DNA of 64,000 bases from assembly GCA_013373595.1 (NCBI GenBank), contig JABXHO010000027.1, forward strand, positions 1 to 64,000, read 5' to 3'. The position numbers and the translations under genes are program-made. Shown here piece by piece: positions 15,065 to 24,735 of this stretch. The stretch comes from Flavobacteriales bacterium. Lineage in GTDB: Bacteria; Bacteroidota; Bacteroidia; Flavobacteriales_D; Crocinitomicaceae. The notes under the pieces were generated by a model, which made no database searches, was not told where the DNA came from, and saw only the letters and a program-made list of their open reading frames with translations. Position 1 is the stretch's first letter, and each line of letters begins with the position of its first letter.

Positions 15065-18052
15065 TCAGTTAATCAATTTCGAAAGTTGATGTGATTTATT
15101 AGCAATGTTGAAGTTGAGCGTAAAACGAATTTTCTCCCCGTATGAAGCATTGACGAAGGAATCTTCCAAATCTTTACTCATCCAAAGTGGGAAGTACAAT
15201 CCGAACACATTACTGATTTTCATTCCCAATCCCGCGTTAAACGCCGTTCGATTAACAGAACCAAATCGGAATATTCCCGCATCTACGAAGGCTCCAAACA
15301 TTTTTGGTAAGTACGGAAATTGAATCCAGGCGTTTCCAGTCAACATCCATTGATCGGTCATTCCGAAGTTTGTCGTTGAACGGAATCCTCCCATGTTTTC
15401 AGAACGTTGTTGCGACCAAATTCCTGTATATTCACTTCGACCAAAGAAGTATTCTTCCGTGAAAATGTCTTGTCGACCATCAGTTCCGGCAATGGACATG
15501 TAGTAGGCGTAATCGCCAAGTCCTTGGTAGTTTCGGTGATATTGATTTCCGTAGAAACCGCGAAGTTCGATCCAGCGGTCTTGCACTTTCTGCATGTAGC
15601 GTAACTTGTAATTGGCGCTCAATCGAACACGAGCAAAGCTGTTTTCCGTATTCAGATTGTATAAATAGTCGTTGCGAGCACGAAGATTCAATTGATGATC
15701 CGGTTTTTTCAAGTCGAAGTCGTACTGAACAAATCCACCAACTTGGGCGTAATCGACAGGTCCAACTTGATCGTAGCGATACATTCCTTGAATCAACAGG
15801 TTTTGTGCATAATCCACAGCTTTCTTGTCGCGCGAACCGAGTTGCATGTTCACCGAAGGAGAAAGGGTCACGAAATAAGATTCATTATCTCGGTAGGTAC
15901 TGTCGTTTTTAAATGATTTCACGGAAAGTCCGTAGCGTACTTTTTTGAAGTTTTGCTTCGGAAGAGCTGTATAGCTGAATTCGCCTATTCCTGATACCAT
16001 TTTTCGACCAAAAGAGTACATGGGCGCAACGAAATAATTCCATTTTTCAGGAACCAATCCGTAGTTGTGTAAGGCTACTCCCAACATAAATCGGTCGTAT
16101 ACATTAGCGGCAACGGCTGGTGTCCAGAATACGTTTGTATGATCGGGTTCGTTATCGCCCATCAACCATTCAAATTTTGGTTTTTCGATTTTCTTGAAAA
16201 GCCCCTTTGTTTTCAGTGAGTTATTGGATCGATTGATTTCTGGAATGTCTTTGGTGTGGTCAATCACAATACGATCGTAGTCGTAAGAACCATCAAAGGT
16301 AAAGTTCACCTCACCTTTCTTATCGACAGGATCTAACCATTTTGTGGCAACAACCTGATCATCTTTTACCAAATTGACTTCAATCGGACCGCTAACTTGT
16401 CCTACGTTCTTAACGATGACTGATATTCCACTGTCCGTTTTCTTCGCGCGAACGAGTTTGTAGTCGATGTGGTGTGTCGTGTTGATCAAGTCATCGAAAA
16501 GCCATCCTAAATCTTTTCCAGACGTTTTTTCGTACGAAGCGCGCATGTCAGCAGGTGAGGGGTGTTTGAATTCCCATTCACGGTAGTATTCCATGGCACA
16601 TTTATCAAACAATTCCTCTCCCAGATAATCTTTCAGGTAGAAAAAGAGCAAACCTGTTTTCTGGTACATGATCACGCCATAATTTACCGGTGTAAATTCA
16701 GCTGAATGTGTCTCAACGGGTTGATCAGCTCCCAGCCATGAAATCATTCGGTAGGAAATGTCACCTGAATCATGATGATCCAAATGGTCGAAATGCATCA
16801 CTCCATTCAACAACATATCAGAGAAGTAAGTATTTCCTGGATATTTGGTTTCAATGTAGCGCATTTCGTTGAGCGTGTTCATGCCTTCGTCCATCCATCC
16901 GTGTACGCGTTCGTTACTTCCAAGCTGACCATAAAACCAGTTGTGTCCAACTTCGTGTACGATCACAATTTCCAATTCCATCGCATTGCTGGCGTTTCCG
17001 ATCACGGTTACGTTGGGATATTCCATTCCACCTCCAGCGCTAATCGTTCCGTCTACGGCTGTTACGTTGTTGTACGGGTAATCGCCATTCCATTTGGAAT
17101 AGAAGTAGGTTCCGTCGTTGATGTATTCAATGGCATTTTGCCACAATTTCCAATTGTTCGGCGTGAATAGTGCCCAGCTCGTAACGTTTCGCTTTGAGTG
17201 TGGAAGTTCTACGTTTCCTTTCAATACCCAATAACGCTTGTCGGCAAACCATGCGAAATCGTGTACGTTTTTCTGCGTAAATCGAATTGTTTTCATCTTA
17301 GAAGAAGATGCCGGAAATTTATTGTTGGTACTTCTTCCTTTATCTGAGCTCAACTCTTTTGCTGTTTTTTCAGCAAGTGCGGTCATAAATGCGAGTTCAG
17401 ATTCTGTTTGGCAGTCTCCTGTTGCACCTACCACGTAGTTTTCAGGGAGTGTAATGCGCACATCGAATGATCCGTATTCAGAGAAGAATTCTCCTTGATT
17501 GAGATAAGGCATTGCATGCCATCCATCTTTGTCGTAGACGGCTGGTTTTGGATACCATTGTGTTATTTGATACGATTGACCAATGTGCCCTAAACGTGAG
17601 ATGCTTCCAAATGGAATTTTGACGTGAAAAGGCGTCGAAATGGAGATGTGCTCTCCAGGTTTGAGCGGAAATGGGAGTGTGATGGTACAGATATCTGGAT
17701 TTTGAGGATCTAATTCCCATGATACGGGCGAACCATTTAATCGAAAATCGAGCGAATCGATGTATCCTTTCAACGAATCACTTCCATTGCGAAGGTCGTC
17801 ATCATCCTGTTCGTATTGTTGATTGGCCAAGGCTGTATGTCCAGAAGAGTAGGCATTGGGCCACAAATGAATCATTATTTTATCAAGTTCATCGGGTGAG
17901 TTATTGATGTACTCAAACTCTTCATTTCCGAATAGCTCGTGATTTTTGTCATCCAGTCGAACATCAATTGTATAATTCACTTCTTGTTGAAAGTAGTCTT
18001 GACCAACCGAGAAAAACGGCAGGAGAAATAGGAATATCACAAAAAATCTCAT
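15065..18052 (-). CDS. M1 family zinc metallopeptidase
   Basis: A 995-residue secreted aminopeptidase-like protein. Signal peptide (residues 1-17, ending SVGQ). The M1 zinc site is VIVHEVGHNW (about residues 362-371), with the third ligand Glu in HGWMDEGMN, 18-19 residues later. The exopeptidase motif appears as GGGMEYPN (GxMEN-like, with Tyr-Pro replacing part of it), so aminopeptidase specificity may differ. The C-terminal ~400 residues (from about 640) have beta-rich alternating patterns with many Tyr/Phe and end in a barrel-like strand pattern, which suggests an outer-membrane domain. Co-directional with the SGNH gene. Confidence 0.88.
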   Translation of the reverse strand: MRFFVIFLFLLPFFSVGQDYFQQEVNYTIDVRLDDKNHELFGNEEFEYINNSPDELDKIMIHLWPNAYSSGHTALANQQYEQDDDDLRNGSDSLKGYIDSLDFRLNGSPVSWELDPQNPDICTITLPFPLKPGEHISISTPFHVKIPFGSISRLGHIGQSYQITQWYPKPAVYDKDGWHAMPYLNQGEFFSEYGSFDVRITLPENYVVGATGDCQTESELAFMTALAEKTAKELSSDKGRSTNNKFPASSSKMKTIRFTQKNVHDFAWFADKRYWVLKGNVELPHSKRNVTSWALFTPNNWKLWQNAIEYINDGTYFYSKWNGDYPYNNVTAVDGTISAGGGMEYPNVTVIGNASNAMELEIVIVHEVGHNWFYGQLGSNERVHGWMDEGMNTLNEMRYIETKYPGNTYFSDMLLNGVMHFDHLDHHDSGDISYRMISWLGADQPVETHSAEFTPVNYGVIMYQKTGLLFFYLKDYLGEELFDKCAMEYYREWEFKHPSPADMRASYEKTSGKDLGWLFDDLINTTHHIDYKLVRAKKTDSGISVIVKNVGQVSGPIEVNLVKDDQVVATKWLDPVDKKGEVNFTFDGSYDYDRIVIDHTKDIPEINRSNNSLKTKGLFKKIEKPKFEWLMGDNEPDHTNVFWTPAVAANVYDRFMLGVALHNYGLVPEKWNYFVAPMYSFGRKMVSGIGEFSYTALPKQNFKKVRYGLSVKSFKNDSTYRDNESYFVTLSPSVNMQLGSRDKKAVDYAQNLLIQGMYRYDQVGPVDYAQVGGFVQYDFDLKKPDHQLNLRARNDYLYNLNTENSFARVRLSANYKLRYMQKVQDRWIELRGFYGNQYHRNYQGLGDYAYYMSIAGTDGRQDIFTEEYFFGRSEYTGIWSQQRSENMGGFRSTTNFGMTDQWMLTGNAWIQFPYLPKMFGAFVDAGIFRFGSVNRTAFNAGLGMKISNVFGLYFPLWMSKDLEDSFVNASYGEKIRFTLNFNIANKSHQLSKLIN

Positions 18053-18113
18053 TGTTTTCAGTTTAAGAGTGATAAAGATAAATGAAAGTATTCGATCGAA
18101 ACCCTTGGACGCA

Positions 18114-18145
18114 AAAAAGCTCTGATTTTTCGATCAGAGCTTTTT
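18114..18145 (-). terminator. Intrinsic terminator downstream of yegP
   Basis: Perfect 13-bp stem (left arm ends GCTCTGAT, right arm begins ATCAGAGC) with a 6-nt loop. On the minus strand the hairpin is followed by a U-run. It lies between the YegP gene and the M1 peptidase gene; because of its symmetry it could work in both directions. Confidence 0.85.
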
Positions 18146-18167
18146 CATTATTTTGTTCAATTAGAAA

Positions 18168-18494
18168 TTATGCCTCAACAACTTCTGCGTCTGGAGCATT
18201 TTTCGCTACGGAAGCAATTCCGTTTTCCATCGCCGCCGTAGAGTTGTACATCTCGCTTTTACCAATGATTTGACCATTCGTAGCGTTCAATGTAAAAAAT
18301 GGACTTCCATCTTTCGCTGTTTTGCGCCCAAATCGGGCATCATCCTGTGAGTTTTTACGAACAGACTCGATTCCGTTGTTACAACCAGCTTTAGTTGAGT
18401 AAGATTGACTTGTCAAAATTACTTGACCATTTCCAGCCTTAAGGTTAAACATCCACTTGTCTGATCCTGATGATTTAATTTCAAATTTTCCCAT
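18168..18494 (-). CDS. YegP family protein (two DUF1508 repeats)
   Basis: A 108-residue small protein made of two similar halves, each with F.LKA.NGQVI..S..Y.....GI.SV.KN, the DUF1508 repeat. The halves begin near residues 10 and 58. YegP proteins are small alpha/beta proteins of unknown role. It has its own terminator downstream and is flanked by more than 100 bp on each side, so it is probably monocistronic. No clear -7 box was found. Confidence 0.9.
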   Translation of the reverse strand: MGKFEIKSSGSDKWMFNLKAGNGQVILTSQSYSTKAGCNNGIESVRKNSQDDARFGRKTAKDGSPFFTLNATNGQIIGKSEMYNSTAAMENGIASVAKNAPDAEVVEA

Positions 18495-18613
18495 GATTTC
18501 TTTTTTGGTTTTGGTGATCTAAATATAGGAAAATCTATTCGCTTGATGCTTAATCAATAGGTGAAATCGATAACATTACAGAAAAATCCGTTGGCTGAAA
18601 AAATCACAGATAA

Positions 18614-20140
18614 TTAGTGAATTTCCTCGTCTTTTGGCTGCTCTTCCACAGGGAATAATTTCTCCGCTTCGGGAACTCCTTGCAAACGATCGAGGTATTC
18701 TTCCAATTGAGAAAGGTTCAATCCTTTTCCAATGATTTTCTTGTCTTTGTCGAGTACGAACACTTTTGGTGTCATGAATACATCAAAGGTCGTTTGGTAA
18801 TTAAGTGCCTCCAATGTGGTGCGGTGTTTCGCGATAACGCTTCTGGCATCTATTTTTGCAGCATTGTACAAGCTATCTGTCATCGCCACATTGATAAATT
18901 CCAACTTGTTCTTTTTGATAAACTTCTTCCACTTTTCGAAATCTTCACCAACGGCTTTTCCTACGGCAAAAATCTCTACGTTTCGATCGCGTAGCTTCTC
19001 GGCGTACAATGTTTGAAGTTTCGGCGTGATTTTTTTACAATGACCACATTCTGGATCCCAGAAGTAAATAATGGTGTAATCTGCGTCCAACTCGTAGAAG
19101 TTGTGCCACACCTTGTTGGTTGTGTCAGGGAGCATAATGTTTGGTGGAACAACGCCCATTACCAAATGCTCGTCAATGTCTACTTTCTTACACAGATCTT
19201 CAAGTTTTTTCTCAGGCATCCAATGCGCTTTGGCTGTGCGATCTTCATCTTTTCCACAGTAGTAACGCTGTCCCATGCGAACGAATACTTTGTCCATTCC
19301 CATGATTTTGCTTCTTTCATAGTTACTGGTGATCCAAGAAACGGAGTACTGAAGCATGTCTGATCCTTCAGGGAATTGATCACACAACTGAATGGCATAT
19401 TTGATGATCGTATCCCAATGCTGCACCATTGTTTTTTCAAAATAGTTCTGCAGTTTTGTATGATAGATGCTTGATCTCACCAAACGATCGTCGTTGAAAT
19501 CTACGTTATCCCAATAGTGCTTTTTGAAGTAATTGAAACGGAAATTAGAGTCGAGAACGACACCATTTTCATCTGTTGGTGCTTCCGGAATTTCTACGTC
19601 CATCGACATATTGATCATTTTTGAAACCAACATGTCTGGGTGAGATTTAACAATATCTCTCTGATAGTCGATTACTCCCTTGTTTTTATCCTTGATTTGC
19701 TTCGTGAGAATTTCATAGCGCTTCGATTCTTTATCGGTTGTTTCCAACTCCTTCTGCATTACATTGATTTGCGCTCTTTCTTTACTGATGAAAGAAACGT
19801 AATCCAAGAAAATTTTGTTTTCCTCCGACTTCTTCACCTTTGCGTTCGGCATTGGGTTTTTCGCTGTCGACTCGATTAAAATATCCTCGTCATTGTATAC
19901 AAATTCAAGTAATTGTTCTCCAGGAAGAAACAACGCCAAAATTCCAGCGTCTTGCTTTGATCCGTCAAATTCAATAATTCCTCGTTTTGCTTCTGCCGTA
20001 TCGGCGTAGTATAAGCCTTTACCAAAATAGCGCACGAGGTTTACCGTGGTATCTGGAAGGTCCGAAATCTTAAACTTAATGGTTTGCGAAAAGGCAGAAC
20101 TTGTTAAGGTTAAAAATGTTGCAAGGAATAATATTCTCAT
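18614..20140 (-). CDS. TlpA-like thioredoxin-fold protein
   Basis: Exported 508-residue thiol-disulfide protein. Signal peptide (ending AFSQ at residue 19). The N-terminal half has the FKISDLPDTTVNLVRYFGKGLY..DTAEAK.G pattern of the DUF4369-type domain found with Bacteroidota TlpA proteins, then a helical linker. The C-terminal half is a thioredoxin fold with the redox-active site YFWDPECGHCKKITP (about residues 357-371), and cis-Pro in the MTPKVFVLDKDKKIIG stretch. The expected role is reduction of disulfides, for example in cytochrome c maturation, in the periplasm. The acidic C-terminus (EEQPKDEEIH) is unusual but uninformative. Confidence 0.88.
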   Translation of the reverse strand: MRILFLATFLTLTSSAFSQTIKFKISDLPDTTVNLVRYFGKGLYYADTAEAKRGIIEFDGSKQDAGILALFLPGEQLLEFVYNDEDILIESTAKNPMPNAKVKKSEENKIFLDYVSFISKERAQINVMQKELETTDKESKRYEILTKQIKDKNKGVIDYQRDIVKSHPDMLVSKMINMSMDVEIPEAPTDENGVVLDSNFRFNYFKKHYWDNVDFNDDRLVRSSIYHTKLQNYFEKTMVQHWDTIIKYAIQLCDQFPEGSDMLQYSVSWITSNYERSKIMGMDKVFVRMGQRYYCGKDEDRTAKAHWMPEKKLEDLCKKVDIDEHLVMGVVPPNIMLPDTTNKVWHNFYELDADYTIIYFWDPECGHCKKITPKLQTLYAEKLRDRNVEIFAVGKAVGEDFEKWKKFIKKNKLEFINVAMTDSLYNAAKIDARSVIAKHRTTLEALNYQTTFDVFMTPKVFVLDKDKKIIGKGLNLSQLEEYLDRLQGVPEAEKLFPVEEQPKDEEIH

Positions 20141-20182
20141 GTTGACGTAATTTCTTTATTTAAAAGTATTCGGTTTTCCGAT

Positions 20183-20190
20183 CAAAAATA
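20183..20190 (-). promoter_or_regulatory. Candidate -7 box for the TlpA-like gene
   Basis: The plus strand reads CAAAAATA, the reverse of TAnnTTTG, 42 bp upstream of the start. No clear -33 box. Confidence 0.35.
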
Positions 20191-20223
20191 ATTCTCCGAA
20201 ACGGATTAACATTTCTTTAACGC

Positions 20224-21399
20224 TTAATATTCGTTAAAGATGCCTTTTTTAGCCGTAAAATAACTCGCTAGGGCAAATATTCCATAGGCGAAAATCAATG
20301 CTAGAATGCTCGTAATGGTAATGGATGTGTCGATGTTAACTCCTCCGGAGGCAAAAACGCTATCCAACAAAATTTTAAGTAAAACAAATACTCCGAATCC
20401 AGCGATGGTGATTATTCCAAAAATGCGCACAAAATACAGGAAAAATTTTCGAATGATCTTCTTTGGATGATGACCGATGCGCATTAGCGTTCTTACTTCG
20501 TAAGCATTTTTAGACATGAGTAATTGCATGAATTGAATGAGTACAAGTCCAGAAACCAATACGGCAATAATTGAAATCGACATAATCACAATAAACAACG
20601 TTCCCACGATACTTTTCAATCGCCCAACAACCATTTGTGAGTCACGCGATTCCAGTCCACGCTCTTCGAGCATGTCTTCTACTAAACCAAATTCATTTTT
20701 CTGTCCTGAAATCAAAATTTGCGTGATTTTCTGTGGTGTTCCATCGGAGAAGTTTTCCATTCCATATTCCATAAACGATTGCGGAACGAGAATGGCCGAC
20801 ACTTGATTGGTGAATCCAACCACTCGACAGTTCAAGTGTTCTACTTTTCTTCCATAAGAAAGCTTGAATTCACAGTTGATTTGCATCACGAGATCATCCG
20901 ACACTTGTGTCATTCCACTCGCACTCATGAAGGTGTTGAGCATCACGAAAAGGTCTCGGGGCATGATCACAGGAACGAATTCATCGCCTTTTTTCCAATT
21001 CCATTTGTCCGTTTTTACATCCAAGAAATTTGGATCGATGGTTTGTACAAAAGCATCTGTCGAAAAGGGAGGAACGAGCGGGTCTTTCGTACCGAACATG
21101 ACTTTAAAGTTGTTGGATACAACAGGTTGCACATCTTCCACAAAGGGCATATTTCGCATTTTCTCAATTTCGAGTTCAGAGAAATCTGTTGCTTTAATTC
21201 CAAGAGTTCCAGAATTCGATACTTTTTTCTGTACGATGATCGTGTTCGGTCCCAAAATGTCGGCACCTTCTCCAAATTCTTGCACTTTAATCAAGTAATG
21301 AATGGAGGTAACGAGGAACGTAACGCCCAAGAATGAGCCGAATACAGCAATAATCAATTGCAAACGATCCTGATTTTTAAAAAGAAGTTTATCTAGCAT
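20224..21399 (-). CDS. FtsX-like ABC transporter permease
   Basis: Inner-membrane permease of about 391 residues. One helix near the N-terminus (LQLIIAVFGSFLGVTFLV) is followed by a large extracytoplasmic MacB-PCD-like domain (about residues 35-255), then three helices at the C-terminus, the MacB/LolE/FtsX layout. I start at the ATG at 21399, 5 bp after the ATPase stop; an ATG at 21426 overlapping the ATPase gene is also open. With the ATPase gene upstream it forms a MacB/FtsX-type exporter or mechanotransmission system. The substrate cannot be inferred. Confidence 0.85.
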   Translation of the reverse strand: MLDKLLFKNQDRLQLIIAVFGSFLGVTFLVTSIHYLIKVQEFGEGADILGPNTIIVQKKVSNSGTLGIKATDFSELEIEKMRNMPFVEDVQPVVSNNFKVMFGTKDPLVPPFSTDAFVQTIDPNFLDVKTDKWNWKKGDEFVPVIMPRDLFVMLNTFMSASGMTQVSDDLVMQINCEFKLSYGRKVEHLNCRVVGFTNQVSAILVPQSFMEYGMENFSDGTPQKITQILISGQKNEFGLVEDMLEERGLESRDSQMVVGRLKSIVGTLFIVIMSISIIAVLVSGLVLIQFMQLLMSKNAYEVRTLMRIGHHPKKIIRKFFLYFVRIFGIITIAGFGVFVLLKILLDSVFASGGVNIDTSITITSILALIFAYGIFALASYFTAKKGIFNEY

Positions 21400-21403
21400 A
21401 TTA

Positions 21404-22045
21404 TTATAGAAATAATTCTTGTTCAAATGAATATCCGTGGCTGTCTCCCAATGTCGTCAAGACGAAGCCTGCATTTTGTTCGATAGTGCGCTCGTGAATC
21501 ATGTTCATGCAGCGTTCTGCGTTAGCAATATCGAGATGGGAATAAGGTTCATCCATGATGAGCCACTTGTACGGTTGAGCCATGGCGCGAACAATGGCCA
21601 CACGCTGTTGCTGTCCCATAGAGAGCAAACCACATTCTTGATCCCATTTGTTGTCAATTTCGAGTTGTTCGAGCATTCGTTTGAGTTCTACCTCGGTAAA
21701 GGTATCGGTCAAACTATTTTTGAGTCGAAGGTTTTCCGCAACGGATAGCTTGGGAAACAACTGTAAATCTTGAAATACAACAGAAACCTGACGTGTTCGA
21801 ACGTCTGTCCAATCATCGGTAGAGAAAGATTTGATATCTCGATCTCCATACATAATCGATCCTGAATAATCTTTTCGCAAGCCGATGGTGGTTGTGGTAA
21901 ACGTCGTTTTTCCTTTCCCACTAGAAGCATTTAAGAGAATGCGTTTTCCGGATTCCAGAACAACTTTATTTCCCCAGATGGAATTCTCACCATGGTTGAT
22001 TGAGGCAAGCGGTTCTGGCATTATTTGGTTAAGTGTGATGTTCAT
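21404..22045 (-). CDS. ABC transporter ATP-binding protein
   Basis: Nucleotide-binding subunit of about 213 residues. Walker A ASSGKGKTT (residues 40-48; Ala replaces the usual first Gly), Q-loop VVFQDLQLFP, signature LSMGQQQRVAIVRA (Met instead of Gly in the LSGGQ-type motif), Walker B LIMDEPYSHLD, and the switch His may be in TTLGDSHG. I chose the ATG at 22045; the frame also allows a TTG at 22072 that would overlap miaA. Partner of the FtsX-like permease directly downstream. The deviations are mild, so ATP hydrolysis is still likely. Confidence 0.85.
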   Translation of the reverse strand: MNITLNQIMPEPLASINHGENSIWGNKVVLESGKRILLNASSGKGKTTFTTTTIGLRKDYSGSIMYGDRDIKSFSTDDWTDVRTRQVSVVFQDLQLFPKLSVAENLRLKNSLTDTFTEVELKRMLEQLEIDNKWDQECGLLSMGQQQRVAIVRAMAQPYKWLIMDEPYSHLDIANAERCMNMIHERTIEQNAGFVLTTLGDSHGYSFEQELFL

Positions 22046-22068
22046 TCGCTGGTTTTTGTAGTTAGATT

Positions 22069-22995
22069 TCAAGAATCATTCCAAGTTTTTTCTTTTTCAA
22101 GTTGATCGATGATCTTTTCCTTCATTTCTTCAACTGTCGTGAAAGGAATCCAATGAGCTTCTGGATTTCGTTTTAACCATGTGATCTGACGCTTTGCGTA
22201 GCGCCGAGAATTTTGTTTGATTTGATCTACAGCTTCTTGCAAGGAGTTCGTACCATCGAAATACTGAAAGAGTTCTTTGTATCCCACTGTATTCATGGAA
22301 CTCAAATGACGATAGGGAATAACCGATTTTACTTCATCGAGTAATCCCGCTTCCATCATTAAATCGACACGCTTATTGATGCGCTCGTAAAGAAACGCGC
22401 GTTCGTGTTCGATTACAAATCGGTGGACTTGAAAAGGTCGTTCTTTCCGTTGGGATGTTCGAAGCTTCGAGTAGGGTTGATTCGTTAGTCGCATGACTTC
22501 AATGGCACGCACAACCCTCACTGGGTTCTTTCGATCAACCTGTTCGTAATAGCTAGGGTCTCTTTCCTTTAGCTCTTCAAGTAGTTCGTTCAAACCGCCC
22601 GCATCGACTTGTTGCTGCAAGGTGTTTCGAAGTTCTTTGGAAGTGGGAATATCATCTAAGCCATGACATAAGGCATCTACAAACATTCCCGATCCGCCGG
22701 TCAAAATAATGACATCATGTTTTTTGAATTGCTCTTCAAGAACAGCCATTGCTTCGCGTTCGAATTGCGCGGCAGTTACTTCATCGGATAGTTGATGTGA
22801 ATCAATAAAGTAATGAGGAACGCCCTCCATTTCTTCGGTAGTTGGCTTTGCCGTCCCGATGGAAACTTCTTTGTAAAACTGTCGAGAATCAGCGGAAAGT
22901 ACGCACGTTTTGAAATGTTGCGCAAGAGCTACGCTTAGGGAAGTTTTTCCACTAGCAGTTGGACCAGATATGACAATTAAATGTTTGATGGTCAA
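22069..22995 (-). CDS. miaA: tRNA dimethylallyltransferase
   Basis: Adds a dimethylallyl group to A37 of tRNAs that read codons starting with U. P-loop GPTASGKTS (residues 11-19), DSRQFYKEVSIGTAKP (catalytic Asp and substrate loop), GGSGMFVDAL, and the C-terminal QIKQNSRRYAKRQITWLKRN motif are all present. The 308-residue length is normal. No ATG lies upstream of the P-loop, so the start is probably the TTG at 22995 (M1-TIKHLIVISGP). It lies 21 bp after the transglycosylase gene and 23 bp before the ABC ATPase gene, as part of one operon. Confidence 0.93.
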   Translation of the reverse strand: MTIKHLIVISGPTASGKTSLSVALAQHFKTCVLSADSRQFYKEVSIGTAKPTTEEMEGVPHYFIDSHQLSDEVTAAQFEREAMAVLEEQFKKHDVIILTGGSGMFVDALCHGLDDIPTSKELRNTLQQQVDAGGLNELLEELKERDPSYYEQVDRKNPVRVVRAIEVMRLTNQPYSKLRTSQRKERPFQVHRFVIEHERAFLYERINKRVDLMMEAGLLDEVKSVIPYRHLSSMNTVGYKELFQYFDGTNSLQEAVDQIKQNSRRYAKRQITWLKRNPEAHWIPFTTVEEMKEKIIDQLEKEKTWNDS

Positions 22996-23016
22996 AAGTA
23001 AGAATTCTGTCGGGTT

Positions 23017-24450
23017 CTAATCGTAATGTTGAATCCATTCGTAGTAACGTTCGAAGACTTCGCGAACGTAGTTGTAAGTCGTTTTACTGCGCATCATTCC
23101 GTGGCGTACGACTTCATCTTGATAATATTCTTGCTTCGATAAGTTGAGAATCATTTGTTCCACGTTATCGTCCCAAACATTTGGATCTTTTCCGTATTTC
23201 TTGGCAAGACGCTGCGCATCTAAAATATGACCGCGACCAGCATTGTAGGATGCAAGCGAAAATTTCTTTCGCTGTAGCGGATCAGGAACCATACTCCAAT
23301 ACTTTTCATCGGCTTTGAGCTTCTTGGCTCCTCCCAAAATTTGTGTCAGTGGATCTGAATCAGGGAACACGCCGTAGCTAGGTCCAGTGTTGGGCATGAA
23401 TTGCATCATACCATAAGCTCCACCGAAGGAACGTGCATTCGGATTGAACTTAGATTCTTGGTAAGCAACTGCAGCAATCAGGCGCCAGTCCCATCCCGAC
23501 TTTTTCGCAGCTTGTTTGAAATAACTATCGAACTGAGAAATGTTTTTACCATTGAGCGCGACGAAGCTTTTTTGATCTTCAAAACCAAGAAATTTCGATT
23601 CGAAATATCGGCGATAGATGTGCGAGAAAACACCTTTCTTTTTAAACTTGATGAGCCATTCGTCCAACTTCGCTTTTAGCAAATGACTGGATTTGCGCAT
23701 TCCGAATGCCATTTTTTGATCGACCGAAAGTGCCAAGCTAGCATCTAGGTTTTCGAAGAACTCGGTATTGATTTTCGCTACATTATCTTCGATAATTGTG
23801 TAGTCGATGAGCCCTTCAGAAACCATTTCGATCAATTCTTCACCGCCCATGTTTCCTTCTACGGCTTCAATGTGAATGGTGTCTCCAATTTCTTCTTGTA
23901 GGTGTTCCAAGCGTTGATAATAACTCGAGTTTTTCCAAACATGAACAGATTTCCCAACGAGTTCGCTTGCCGTGTTCACCATTTCTTTTTCGAGTTCCTC
24001 TTCATCCATGTCCTTCCAGCCTTCTGGTTTCCGTTGAACCAGTACTTGGTGGGCATGCAAAAAAGGCTCAGAGAAACGAATCTTTTTACTTCGTTCTTTA
24101 GTGACGGTGAAATTACAAGCAATCAAATCGCCTTCACCTCGATTGAGCATCCCGACGAGGTTATCAAGGTTATGTACAACCCTTACATCCAGACGGACAC
24201 CGATTTCATCTGCAAATAGTTTGAGTAATTCGTACTCGAATCCCATTTTCTTCTCTTTGTAGATGAAGTAAGAGGTGGAGCTGTTTTCCATGAGAACAGT
24301 AAGCTTTCCACTCGCTAAAATTTCGGGAAGGTCACTTTTGATAATTGTTCGTTCAAACTTTTCCTCAAGCGATTCTGTCTCCATGACACACGCATTGGAG
24401 ATCAATAGGGTGATAAATACCAGCGTTATGTACCGTACCGCTTTGATCAT
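23017..24450 (-). CDS. MltF-like membrane-bound lytic murein transglycosylase
   Basis: Peptidoglycan lytic enzyme of 477 residues. A hydrophobic N-terminus ends LLISNACVM, a possible lipoprotein site. A periplasmic solute-binding-like domain follows (about residues 45-275, with GKLTVLMENSSTSYF and MGFEYELLKLFADEIGV). The SLT domain starts near 315: AAVAYQESKFNPNARS (catalytic Glu), GAYGMMQFMPNTG, and SLASYNAGRGH. This two-domain order is that of MltF. First gene of the operon that continues with miaA and the ABC pair. There is no obvious promoter box in the 285 bp upstream. Confidence 0.9.
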   Translation of the reverse strand: MIKAVRYITLVFITLLISNACVMETESLEEKFERTIIKSDLPEILASGKLTVLMENSSTSYFIYKEKKMGFEYELLKLFADEIGVRLDVRVVHNLDNLVGMLNRGEGDLIACNFTVTKERSKKIRFSEPFLHAHQVLVQRKPEGWKDMDEEELEKEMVNTASELVGKSVHVWKNSSYYQRLEHLQEEIGDTIHIEAVEGNMGGEELIEMVSEGLIDYTIIEDNVAKINTEFFENLDASLALSVDQKMAFGMRKSSHLLKAKLDEWLIKFKKKGVFSHIYRRYFESKFLGFEDQKSFVALNGKNISQFDSYFKQAAKKSGWDWRLIAAVAYQESKFNPNARSFGGAYGMMQFMPNTGPSYGVFPDSDPLTQILGGAKKLKADEKYWSMVPDPLQRKKFSLASYNAGRGHILDAQRLAKKYGKDPNVWDDNVEQMILNLSKQEYYQDEVVRHGMMRSKTTYNYVREVFERYYEWIQHYD

Positions 24451-24735
24451 TTTTATAGACAGAGGTTGCTTGATTATTTAAACAAATTACTTTTTTTTTC
24501 TGGAAGTTCCATTGAATTGTTCAAAAATAGCGAATTCCATTCGATGGTTTTTCGTCGGATTTTACGTGCTGAGGATCATCTGTTATTGTGTTAGCTCACT
24601 ACCATTCATCAACTTAGCGTCTTACGAAAGCCAATAATCAAATGGCATTACCGTTTGTACTTTTTTCGCTTCCACTTTGGTCGGACATCGCTACTATTGT
24701 TGAGCCTGAGCGAATATGCAATCAAAATAGCCTTT
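24451..24735. other. 285-bp divergent intergenic region
   Basis: Promoter space for the MltF-like gene (leftward) and the outer-membrane receptor (rightward). Only a near-match TACCGTTTG at 24649-24657 (one base too long) was seen. No ORF or RNA structure recognised. Confidence 0.5.

Noticed and set aside
20719-21336. 205-codon plus-strand ORF opposite the FtsX-like permease
   Set aside because: Long, but it is antisense to a clear permease gene, contains many His/Arg/Cys residues and no domain pattern.
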